From assembly GCA_964626205.1 (NCBI GenBank), contig CAZVED010000004.1:1-64000 (forward strand): a stretch of DNA of 64,000 nt. Reading direction: 5' to 3'. The translations under genes were made by a program, and so were the position numbers. How positions within the stretch are numbered: position 1 is the first letter of the stretch; every line of letters begins with the position of its first letter. Positions 51,348 to 60,200 of this stretch are shown in pieces. This DNA comes from CAZVED01 sp964626205 (GTDB lineage: Bacteria > Patescibacteriota > Patescibacteriia > SG8-24). The notes beneath the pieces are model-generated. The model saw only the letters and a list, made by a program, of their open reading frames with translations, did no database searches and had not been told where the DNA came from.

Positions 51348-52301
51348 TCACTCCAGCAGCTTCACCTGGTCGATTTTCCCAGTGAGCTTGGCGTAGCCGG
51401 ATTGCGCCGTATCCATGGCACTTTTGGCGTTGGTGATGTGCCGAGAAACGACACTGAGGTTCTCATTGAACCGGACGGACTCCTGCTGCACACCCTTGAG
51501 AATGTCCCAAATTTTTTGCGCCTGCTCCTGGAGCTTGTTGCGCTCCATGCCCATCATGATGACGCGGAGGAAGTTGAAGAAGCCGTGCGGAGAAATGATG
51601 AGAACCCCCTTCGTTTTGGCGTAGTCGAGGAGGCCGGACTCATCGTCGGTAAGGATATGATAGTAGACGTTTTCGGACGGCACATACATGACACCGAAGT
51701 TCACGGTCCCCTCGTCCGGACGGAGGTACTTCTTGGCGATGTCGTCCACGTGTTTTTTGACCGCCTTCATGAACTCGCGCTGCGCGACCTTGCGGGATTC
51801 CTCCGTTTCCGCGCGGGTGAATTGTTTGAAGTTCTCGAGCGGGAACTTGGAGTCAATGGGAATGAGCCCTGACTGCGTTCGAATGACTGCATCGACGGTC
51901 TCCCCTGCCGAGAACTTATACTGCAGCTGGTAGTGCTCATCCGAGAAGACCTGCGCCAGCATATCTGCAAGAATCTGTTCACCGATGTTGCCGCGGAGCT
52001 TCGGGTGCATAAGATCGCTGAACTCCTCGAACCCCTTGAACCGCTCCTGGACCGTTCCAAGCTCTTTCTGCACCGCCATGATGACCTGGGCCGCCTTGTC
52101 GAGCCGTTGATTCATGGATTCCGTGCTTTTGTCGATGCGTTCGTTCATGCCCTGAAGGTTCTGATTCAGCATGACGAGGCCCTTGTCGTTGGAGTGCGCG
52201 TCTTTCCATTCGGAGATCTTACGGGAAACGGTAAATGCGACCGCGATAAGTGCGAGGACGGTAAGGATGAGGATGCCGAGCAACAATGTTTCGATGGTCA
52301 T
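51348..52301 (-). CDS. rmuC: DNA recombination protein RmuC
   Basis: The 317-residue protein has an N-terminal membrane helix (about 5-25), a coiled coil (about 30-90) and the RmuC nuclease-like core with G-x-I-G-E-Q, P-I-D-S-K-F-P and V-M-Y-V-P-S-E. RmuC limits DNA rearrangement by an unclear mechanism. A TATACT box ends 8 nt before the ATG, so the mRNA is predicted to be leaderless. Confidence 0.93.
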   Translation of the reverse strand: MTIETLLLGILILTVLALIAVAFTVSRKISEWKDAHSNDKGLVMLNQNLQGMNERIDKSTESMNQRLDKAAQVIMAVQKELGTVQERFKGFEEFSDLMHPKLRGNIGEQILADMLAQVFSDEHYQLQYKFSAGETVDAVIRTQSGLIPIDSKFPLENFKQFTRAETEESRKVAQREFMKAVKKHVDDIAKKYLRPDEGTVNFGVMYVPSENVYYHILTDDESGLLDYAKTKGVLIISPHGFFNFLRVIMMGMERNKLQEQAQKIWDILKGVQQESVRFNENLSVVSRHITNAKSAMDTAQSGYAKLTGKIDQVKLLE

Positions 52302-52309
52302 ATGCCGGA

Positions 52310-52315
52310 AGTATA
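52310..52315 (-). promoter_or_regulatory. -10 box of rmuC (leaderless)
   Basis: TATACT on the minus strand lies 8 nt before the start codon at 52301. No good -35 box is seen. Confidence 0.45.
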
Positions 52316-52344
52316 CGCGAACGTACGTTCAGGAAAAAGGAGAA

Positions 52345-52372
52345 ACAAAAACGCCGACCTTGCGATCGGCGA
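52345..52372 (-). terminator. terminator of the tRNA-Arg/tRNA-Ala transcript
   Basis: On the minus strand CGCCGA and TCGGCG pair, followed by TTTTTGTTT. Confidence 0.75.
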
Positions 52373-52377
52373 CTTTG

Positions 52378-52453
52378 TGGTGGACCCGAAGAGACTCGAA
52401 CTCTTCACCTCTGCAATGCGAATGCAGCGCTCTACCAGATGAGCTACGGGCCC
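52378..52453 (-). tRNA. tRNA-Ala (CGC)
   Basis: The acceptor stem GGGCCCG/CGGGTCC includes the G3-U70 alanine identity pair. The loop T-T-C-G-C-A-T gives anticodon CGC and CCA is encoded. Confidence 0.95.
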
Positions 52454-52507
52454 ACAGGCTTCCAATGACCGTCTGAGGATAGCGTGATTTTGGGAAAGTG
52501 TAAACCG

Positions 52508-52583
52508 TGGTGCCCCCAGAGGGACTTGAACCCCCATCTTGTCCTTAGGAGAGACCTGCTCTATCCAGTTGAGCTATAGGGGC
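52508..52583 (-). tRNA. tRNA-Arg (CCT)
   Basis: The acceptor stem GCCCCTA/TGGGGGC, loop C-T-C-C-T-A-A with anticodon CCT, and encoded ACCA are visible. The anticodon stem has one mismatch at its base. Confidence 0.92.
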
Positions 52584-52798
52584 TTACTTCCTCATCTGAG
52601 CGAGGTGGAGCATAGCACGGTATCCCCCATTTGGAAAGACGTGATAAAGGTATTTATGTGTCGTACAATTTTATATTATTTATATTGTTGTGTAGCAAAT
52701 AGACTTGATACAACGTTTTAAAATTTATGCATGAAAAAATAAAGAGACGGCCAAGACGAAAAGCAATTCGGAAGCGTAGAATTTCGAGTGCCATTAAA

Positions 52799-52814
52799 TG
52801 TTTCACATGGAACA
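52799..52814. promoter_or_regulatory. parS-like site 1
   Basis: TGTTTCACATGGAACA matches the ParB consensus TGTTTCACGTGAAACA at 14 of 16 positions. Confidence 0.7.
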
Positions 52815-52836
52815 ACAGACGTAAGTTCTTTATACA

Positions 52837-52852
52837 AGTTTCACGTGAAACA
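52837..52852. promoter_or_regulatory. parS site 2
   Basis: AGTTTCACGTGAAACA matches 15 of 16. Confidence 0.88.
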
Positions 52853-52880
52853 CATTTTCAATTTTTGGAAATGATCAGGC

Positions 52881-52896
52881 TGTTTCATGTGAAACA
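52881..52896. promoter_or_regulatory. parS site 3
   Basis: TGTTTCATGTGAAACA matches 15 of 16. Confidence 0.88.
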
Positions 52897-52925
52897 TTTT
52901 TACAACCGACAAAGCACGGTTTCAG

Positions 52926-52941
52926 TGTTTCATGTGAAACA
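52926..52941. promoter_or_regulatory. parS site 4
   Basis: TGTTTCATGTGAAACA, identical to site 3 and 45 bp from it. Confidence 0.88.
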
Positions 52942-53165
52942 CCAATACAGACTCCTGACAACGCAGATTGATCAGTGTGCGAACTGAAGAAAAACGAGAA
53001 GACCTTAGTGAAAATGCTGCCGCTACAAAGGAGCGTTGGAAAATATGTTCAGTAGGCATAACAGTCTTGTGTATTAAAGCAAAAACGAGGCAATGACCTC
53101 TGGTTTTCAAGGCAGGTATTTTTATTGCAGTGTTGAATAGTCATATGTTTGAAAAAATGACCGGA

Positions 53166-53181
53166 TGTTTCACGTGAAACA
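53166..53181. promoter_or_regulatory. parS site 5 (perfect)
   Basis: TGTTTCACGTGAAACA is the perfect 16-bp palindrome. Confidence 0.92.
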
Positions 53182-53463
53182 TCAAAAGATTTGCTTGGTT
53201 AGTTGGCTAGGTGACAAAAGAAACAAAGAAATAAAAATTTTACGACACAAAATGAACGTTTTTTGATGCAAAAACAGATCAGTTTGTTTGGTGTGGACAA
53301 AGATGCCAGTCCAAGCTCAAAAATAAGTCTTTCTGTGGACAGTTTAGGGGATAAGCTACCCAATTTGTGAATAGTTTTTTTGTACAACTTATGATTTGTT
53401 GAAAAAGTTCTTAACATGCCCATTTTTACTCTATATTTAGCCAAAAAACAGCACATTGGATGA

Positions 53464-53492
53464 TTGACTTTGAGCTTATTTTCTGCTAAAAT
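53464..53492 (+). promoter_or_regulatory. promoter of the first surface-protein gene
   Basis: TTGACT (53464-53469), a 17-bp spacer and TAAAAT (53487-53492). Confidence 0.7.
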
Positions 53493-53561
53493 AGATATGT
53501 ACTAGAGAAATTGCGGCGAAAAGCCGTGTACAAAATCTAAAAATACCAAGACAAGGTACCC

Positions 53562-54359
53562 ATGCACCTACCGAGTCGCGGAAAACATATTGTGGCAATC
53601 ATGCTGTTTTCGTTCAGCATGATTGTTGTTTTTTCCGGTGCGGTTAAGGCGGAACGGATGAGTTCCAGCAACTATGTGATTCAAGCAGATGCCATGGGAA
53701 TCGCTGGTGGTTCCAGCACCTCAACGAATTACTGGGTTATAGACACCCTCGGTGAGGTGGCAACTGGGGAAAACCTCCAGAGCACGAACTACCGAGGCTG
53801 TGCAGGATTCGAGTGTTTCCAGGAAGAGCCGTACATCTCCTTCGTGGTTCGTCAGGGTACCTCCGCACCGGGGTCATCGGGGGCCGGTGTGAACCTTGGG
53901 GTGCTCTCGCCATCAACGGTCAAGACGTCGGATGGGGCAACGGTGAACTCAATTTTCCTGACAGTCGAGAGCAACGCTGCCCACGGGGTCATTGCAAGCG
54001 TTCGAAGCCAGAACGCCGGCTTGCAGCGCACCTCAAATGCTCTTGCGAACATTCCATCATCGACGGTGGCCCTTGTTCCGGGGGTCGAAGGGTACGGAGT
54101 CTGCGTTTTTTCTGCCGCAGAGGACGGCTTGAGCCCCACGGTCTTTGTGGAGAATGCCCCATATGACGGGACCTGCACCACAACGACGGGCCACGATGTT
54201 GGGATCGTTGACGAGACGCCACGAGCGATTCTTTCCTCCGCCGGGCAGCTCAAGGGAGGGGAATCGGAGATTCTCGTCAAGGCAAGCGCGGGTATTTGGA
54301 CCGAGGCAGGGGACGACTATGTCGATACGCTCACATTCATTTTGTCGGCGACATACTAG
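53562..54359 (+). CDS. secreted surface protein, related to the one at 55006
   Basis: The 265-residue protein has a signal peptide (about 8-30, ending V-K-A-E). S-S-S-N-Y and S-T-N-Y-R-G-C repeats follow, then a C-terminal module of about 150 residues. That module matches the C-terminus of the 55006 product: L-G-x-L-x-P-x-T, Y-G-x-C, A-P-Y-D-G-T-C, and D-Y-x-D-T-L-T-F-I at the end. No membrane anchor is seen. It is likely exposed or assembled outside, but the function is unknown. Confidence 0.75.
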   Translation: MHLPSRGKHIVAIMLFSFSMIVVFSGAVKAERMSSSNYVIQADAMGIAGGSSTSTNYWVIDTLGEVATGENLQSTNYRGCAGFECFQEEPYISFVVRQGTSAPGSSGAGVNLGVLSPSTVKTSDGATVNSIFLTVESNAAHGVIASVRSQNAGLQRTSNALANIPSSTVALVPGVEGYGVCVFSAAEDGLSPTVFVENAPYDGTCTTTTGHDVGIVDETPRAILSSAGQLKGGESEILVKASAGIWTEAGDDYVDTLTFILSATY

Positions 54360-55005
54360 CCTCCACACCCTGCTTCCGGATGTCGTCCGGGAGTGCGGTG
54401 CGGAGGGTAGCGTTAAGCCACTCACGCAAAAATGTCTATGCGTCAGCGAACAAAAACAAAACTGTTTTCGTTGCTGGTGAAGATGACAACGGTCGCGATG
54501 GTCGCAGGCATGGTCACGAGGATCATGCCGATCGGCCGCTAAACGACCGCTTCGGACAGTGTCGCGCGTTTTGCCCTCCAACGTCCGGAATTGCCGTCAA
54601 AAATCAACGGCAAAAACGGAATCCGCCCCTGGTGCAACAGGGAGGGCTGGATGAGGGCAGTACTCGCGATGGTGATCCGAAGACGTCGTTCGGTGTCGGT
54701 TCCGCATCCTGTCGTCGTGAGAACGATGACCGCAGGAATGCGGAGGTGACTCCGTGTATATCGAACAGCCCAAGGTCGACTGATGTCGCGTGTCCGGGCG
54801 ACTCAGTATCACGTCAGCGTATTCTTCTGCCGCGTCTCGCCTGTCCAAAGGGCGGAAACGGCATGGCGTTGACGACGGATATTTATTCTTTACTGCTGCT
54901 TCCAAGCACGCTCGCGCATTTGCCAATAACGTCATCCTCAACTCGAGAAGGGATGACGTGACGGTGCGCAGGCCTTAGCAAGGAAGCGAGCCTACAAGTA
55001 CGACA
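54360..55005 (+). pseudogene. non-coding stretch with a possible degenerate surface-protein relic
   Basis: There is no intact gene in this 646-bp gap. From 54432 a frame reads K-T-K-L-F-S-L-L-V-K-M-T-T-V-A-M-V, resembling the signal peptide of the next gene (K-N-K-I-F-S-F-V-A-K-L-T-S-V-A-M-I). It stops after 36 codons, and later frames shift. This may be a decayed paralogue. A TTGACG at about 54868 could start transcription of the next gene. Confidence 0.35.
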
Positions 55006-56127
55006 ATGAAAAACAAAATATTCTCGTTCGTTGCAAAGCTGACCTCTGTGGCGATGATCCTGTCATCCCTGCTGCAGGTCGCTCCGGTCCGTGCGGCGAC
55101 CGTGACCTCGCTCAGCGATGTTATGACGCGCCTCGCGGCATCCGTTGCCTCTAATCACGAAATCAAGTTCGTGATACCCGGAGGTATCGCCGCAGGAGAA
55201 ACTGTTACGTTGACCTTTGGATCCGGATTCGACATCTCCTCAATCGTCGAGGACGATGTGGATTTCGCGGTCGGCAATTCTAACAATTGCTCCACCGCAA
55301 CATTCACGGAAGAAGCTACTGCGGCGGTGGCTGACGCTGCCGACTGGGGTGTCGCCGTTTCCAGCCAGGTGCTGACCATCACGAGCGGTACTGACACGCT
55401 TGTCGCGGACCGTTGTGTCCGCATCCGCGTCGGAACCAATGCTGTCAGCTCCGGCACAGGCGCCAATCAGGCGGTCAACCCGACGGCTGGCGCAAACACG
55501 ATTGTGGTCGGCGGCACCATGGGTGATGTCGGCACGATCGCTCTCTCCATCGTCGACTCGGATCAGGTCACGGTTACCGCGACCGTCGATCCGTCGCTGA
55601 CGTTCGATCTCGACACCGCGACCTCGGATACGAACTCTGCGAGCCCGTATTCCGTGGCGCTCGGCACCCTTACGCCGGGTACACCGAAGTCGTCCGACCA
55701 GTCAGCCATCAACAGCATCTACGTCGACCTGACAACGAACGCCACCTCCGGCGCGGTTGTCACGGTCCGTAATGCCAATGGTGCAGATGGTCTCGTGAGT
55801 ACATCCGTACCCACAGACACCATCGACAGTGCGGACGGTACGATGTCCAGCGCGACAGCCAACTACGGCATCTGCATTGAGTCGGTCACACAGACGGCCG
55901 GTGCGACGCTGACGGAGGTCGCCCCGTATGACGGCACCTGCGTCGCTGGTGCTACGGACAACGTCGTCGGTGGCCTGCTCGCCACCGCGACGAACATCCT
56001 GACCGCCGCGAGTCCGATTAACGTCGGTCGCGCGGAGATCCTCGTGAACGCCAACGCAACGGCGCTCACGGTGGCTCACAACGACTATACCGACACCCTG
56101 ACCTTCATCGCGACGGGTACGTTCTAA
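55006..56127 (+). CDS. secreted surface protein with two beta modules
   Basis: The 373-residue protein has a signal peptide (about 1-30). An N-terminal module of about 170 residues is also found at the start of the 1759-residue protein (L-S-x-x-x-S-x-x-x-H-x-I-x-F and L-T-F-G). The C-terminal module is shared with the 53562 product and ends D-Y-T-D-T-L-T-F-I. It is Thr/Ala/Ser-rich, has very few Lys, and lacks an anchor. Function unknown. Confidence 0.75.
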   Translation: MKNKIFSFVAKLTSVAMILSSLLQVAPVRAATVTSLSDVMTRLAASVASNHEIKFVIPGGIAAGETVTLTFGSGFDISSIVEDDVDFAVGNSNNCSTATFTEEATAAVADAADWGVAVSSQVLTITSGTDTLVADRCVRIRVGTNAVSSGTGANQAVNPTAGANTIVVGGTMGDVGTIALSIVDSDQVTVTATVDPSLTFDLDTATSDTNSASPYSVALGTLTPGTPKSSDQSAINSIYVDLTTNATSGAVVTVRNANGADGLVSTSVPTDTIDSADGTMSSATANYGICIESVTQTAGATLTEVAPYDGTCVAGATDNVVGGLLATATNILTAASPINVGRAEILVNANATALTVAHNDYTDTLTFIATGTF

Positions 56128-56147
56128 GTGGTCGTTGCTTGCTTGGT

Positions 56148-56168
56148 CCCCCTCGACTTCGAGGGGGG
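56148..56168 (+). terminator. hairpin after the 55006 gene, no T-tract
   Basis: CCCCCTCGA-CT-TCGAGGGGG forms a strong stem without a following T-run; it may stabilise the mRNA end. Confidence 0.5.
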
Positions 56169-56213
56169 TCATCCTGCGGCGATTACGGACAATCATCACT
56201 AACCTCAACTCCT

Positions 56214-57230
56214 ATGCGAAAATCCAGACATTTGCTCGGAACGGTCACGCTCACGCTTGCGCTCGCGGCGGCACTTCTGCCGGTTTCCGCGAGCGCGCTC
56301 ACCATCTCTCCGCCATCGTTCGATTACAACCTGAACCCCGGAGACACGGTCCTCGATGTCGTGAAGGTCTATAACGAGAATGAAACGACAGAGATCGTGT
56401 ATCCCGTCCTCGTTGATTTCGTTGCTGACGAAGGCGAGGCTGGCGCTCCACGTTTCGTTCCTGCAGGGACCGATGCTGCGGGAGCCGGTATTTCCGACTG
56501 GATTTCCATGGACATGTCCGGGCTCGTCGTTGCTCCAGACGAGCGCATCAACTTCCCGTTTTCCATCAACGTCCCGGCAGACGCGTCGCCGGGTGGTCAC
56601 TACGGCGCCATCCTGCTTTCTACGGAACCGCCATCCGATGTCCCGGGAGGCGTCGGTGTCGCGTCGCAGATCGCCGCGCTCATTCTCGTGAACGTTTCCG
56701 GAGACGTTCGAGAAGTCGGCGCTATCGCGGAATTCGGATTCGTGGATCCGCAGGTCTGGTACGACCACCTGCCTATCGACTTTTTCCTCCGTTTCGAGAA
56801 CTCGGGCAACACGCACCTGCGCCCATCCGGCAACCTATTTGTCGAGGACTGGACCGGTCGCCAGGTCGCATCCATCAAAGTGAACGAAAGCTTCAACGGT
56901 GTTTTACCGATGAGCATCCGTCGATTCCAGTTCGGTTGGCAGAAGCGCGGTTTCGACACGTCAGACTCCGGGCTCGAACGCGAATGGAAGAATTTCGCGA
57001 TCGGTAAACACACGGCGACCCTCGTCTTGAACTACGGCAGAGCGACCGGACAGGTCGTGAGTGAGCAGCGCGTGTTCTATGTCTGGCCGTGGAGGCTCAT
57101 GATCGTGAGCGGCATCGTCCTGCTTATCCTCGCGGTGCTGTGGGTCATTCGTCGAAAGATGTTCGCGAAGGGCGTTATTGCGCGGTATGAGGAGGCCAAG
57201 CGTAAAGAAGCAGCCTTGAGGAAGGGATAG
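56214..57230 (+). CDS. C-terminally anchored surface protein (DUF916-like)
   Basis: The 338-residue protein has a signal peptide (about 9-28), an Ig-like domain starting L-T-I-S-P-P-S-F-D-Y-N-L-N-P-G-D, and a second beta domain. A C-terminal membrane helix (about 291-311) and a basic cytoplasmic tail follow. The layout resembles DUF916/Fn3-like proteins that organise cell-wall surface complexes in Gram-positive bacteria, which is a tentative match. It sits between the secreted proteins and the giant. Confidence 0.72.
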   Translation: MRKSRHLLGTVTLTLALAAALLPVSASALTISPPSFDYNLNPGDTVLDVVKVYNENETTEIVYPVLVDFVADEGEAGAPRFVPAGTDAAGAGISDWISMDMSGLVVAPDERINFPFSINVPADASPGGHYGAILLSTEPPSDVPGGVGVASQIAALILVNVSGDVREVGAIAEFGFVDPQVWYDHLPIDFFLRFENSGNTHLRPSGNLFVEDWTGRQVASIKVNESFNGVLPMSIRRFQFGWQKRGFDTSDSGLEREWKNFAIGKHTATLVLNYGRATGQVVSEQRVFYVWPWRLMIVSGIVLLILAVLWVIRRKMFAKGVIARYEEAKRKEAALRKG

Positions 57231-57278
57231 GAGGAAAAGTAGAGAGCTATTGACCCGTATATATATAGAAGCACGAAA

Positions 57279-60200
57279 ATGAACCAGGAGACGCGACAAA
57301 CGACCTTGCTGCAGCGACTGAGCCTGACTCTCGGGTTCGGGCTGCTTGTCGTTGTCGCGTCATCCACGCTCGTCTTCTTCGCTTCTGCGACCGCGGTATC
57401 CGAACGCTCGGATACGCTCTCCAACCAGACGTCGGGTCAGGCATCTTCCCACACCATCCGCTTCACGCTGTCGGGTGGCAATGCGTTTGCCGCCGCCGAA
57501 CAGATCGTCGTTGATTTCGGCGAGGATGATGCCAGGTTTGCCGTGGCTGGCATGACCTTTGCCGCAGCCGACATCGAGGTTGATGACGGGACATCGCGCA
57601 CAACATACTCCGTGACGAACGGTCCGGCTTCATGTGTGGGTTCTTTGGGGGCGAACGACATTGCCGTCGGCATCGACGATGCGACAGGTGTCATTACCAT
57701 GGAAGCGTGCCCATCCTTCGTTGCAAGCGCGGCCGGCGCTCTTGTGACGATCCGTATCGGCGCGGTCGCTGGCGGTACGGACAGGATTACGAACCCGACC
57801 GCCGGAAGCCACCTTATCGATATCGTCGATGCGGCAGGAGACTGCCAGACCTTCGGTGACGTCTGCGCCATCGGCATCGCCATCCTTGATGCGGGGATGG
57901 TCACCATCAGCGCGGTCGTCCCTCCGGTGTGCGGCGACGGCAAGGTAGAAGGCGACGAAATGTGCGATGACGGAAACCTTGTCGGTGGCGACGGGTGTTC
58001 AAGCACGTGTCGTAATGAGAATGATGGCGGAACCTCCGTCGACATCGCGCCACCGGTTATTTCCAACGTACGCGTGGAAGATGTCACGACGACTTCGGTG
58101 ACGGTCGCGTGGGATGCCAATGAACCTGCATCCGGACGTGTTGAGTACGGTGCAGATCAGACGTATGGAAGCGTCGCCGGTCAGTCGGCATTCCTGTACG
58201 CGCACACCATCGGTCTCTCCGGCCTCCAGCCGAACACGACGTATCACTTCCGTGTCTGTTCGACGGATCCGACGCAGAACGAAGCGTGCTCCGGCGACGC
58301 CACGTTCATGACCGCATCCGTGCAGGACGCGCTCCCGCCAGTCATCACGAACATCCAGGTGACGAGCGTCACCGCGACCAGCGCGACAATCGTCTGGACC
58401 ACGGACGAAGCCGCGACGTCCTTCGTAGACTACGACACCGACGGCGCTCCGTATGCTTCCGTCGCGACGACCGCCGGTCTTGCGACCGCGCACTCCGTCG
58501 CGCTGTCCGGCCTCCAGCCGAACACGACGCATCACTTCCGCGTACGTTCCGGTGACGCATCTTCAAACGAGGCGTTTAGTACGGACCTTACCTTCATGAC
58601 CGCATCCGTGCAGGACACGCTCCCGCCAGTCATCACGAACATCCAGGTGACGAATGTCACTGCGACCAGTGCGACGATCGTCTGGACCACGGACGAAGCC
58701 GCGACGTCCTTCGTAGACTACGATACCGACGGCGCTCCGTACGCTGCCGTCGCGCCAACGTCGGGTCTTGCGACCGCGCACTCCGTTACGCTGTCCGGCC
58801 TCCAACCGAATACGACGTACCATTTCCGCGTGCGTTCTGTGGATGCATATGGAAACGAGTCGTTCGGTACGAATATGACGCTTGCGACATGGGACGCGCT
58901 CCCGCCAGTCATCACGAACATCCAGGTGACGAGCGTCACCGCGACCAGCGCGACAATCGTCTGGACCACGGACGAAGCCGCGACGTCCTTCGTAGACTAC
59001 GACACCGACGGCGCTCCGTATGCTTCCGTCGCGACGACCGCCGGTCTTGCGACCGCGCACTCCGTCGCGCTGTCCGGCCTCCAGCCGAACACGATGCATC
59101 ACTTCCGCGTGCGTTCTGTAGACGGGGGTGCGAACGAGGCGGTTTCGGAGAACGCGACATTCAGGACCTTGGTACCAGCAGCACCGGTTGTGAGCGATGT
59201 TCAGGTGACGGATGTGACGGACTCATCCGCCCGCATCACGTGGGTCACGGATACGACATCGACCACTGTCGTGGAGTATGGACTTTCGACAACATATGGC
59301 GCTGTCGTCTCGAACCCGACGTTGTCCACGAACCATCTTGCGCTCATCACCGGGCTTACGAACGGCACGATGTATCACTTCCGCGTATCATCGACCGATG
59401 CCTATGACCAAACGACGATTGTCGATGGAGGGACATTCACGACCACCGCAGACGTGACCGCACCTCCGAATGTTACTGGTTTCATCGCCGAGCCAGGAGA
59501 TGCTTTGGTGCTGCTTTCATGGACGAACCCGGCGGCCGCGGACTTCGCTGGCGTCCGCATCCTCCGAAAGACGACGGGATTCTCTTCCGGTCCGACGGAC
59601 GGTGACATGGTGTACTCCGGCGTTGCGCAATCGTTCGCGGACATGGGTGTGTCGAACGACATCGTGTACTACTACACCATCTTCGCTTTCGACGAGGTGC
59701 CGAACTTCTCGACTGGCGCGGTCGTGTCTGCGACCCCGGTCGGACCAGAGGACATGACGCCGCCGGGACCGGTGACCGGTTTCATGGCCATCGCTGGAGA
59801 CGCCAGCGTGGAACTTTCGTGGACGAACCCGATGGACGCCGATCTTCGCGGTGTTCGTATCGTCCGCAAAGAAGACGGGTGCCCTGTCGACGAGACCGAC
59901 GGCACGACCGTGTACGCTGGCCTCGCGACGTCGCGCATGGACATCGGGCTCATGAACGATACGACGTATTGCTATGCGGCATACGCATACGATGCTGTTC
60001 CGAACTTCTCGTTCGGTACGACTGCGACCGCGACGCCTGTCGCAATAGAGGATGTGACGCCGCCTGGGCCGACCACTGACTTCGTCGCCACCGCCGGAGA
60101 CGCCATCGTTCTCCTTACATGGACGAACCCGACGGATACGGATTGGCGAGGGACGCGCATCGTTCGCAAGGTCGGTTCCGACCCGACGTCGCCGACAGAC

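Larger units (their letters stand above)
52584..53463. other. AT-rich gene-free segregation region with five parS sites
   Basis: About 880 bp hold no credible gene. The sequence is clearly richer in A+T than the rest of the window. Five copies of the ParB target lie within it. A few TGTGGA-containing stretches (near 53291 and 53333) resemble weak DnaA boxes. It probably is the chromosomal centromere, and an origin function is possible. Confidence 0.8.

Noticed and set aside
54296..54961. 221-codon plus-strand frame in the gap
   Set aside because: It begins inside the 53562 gene in another frame and its product lacks any recognisable pattern.
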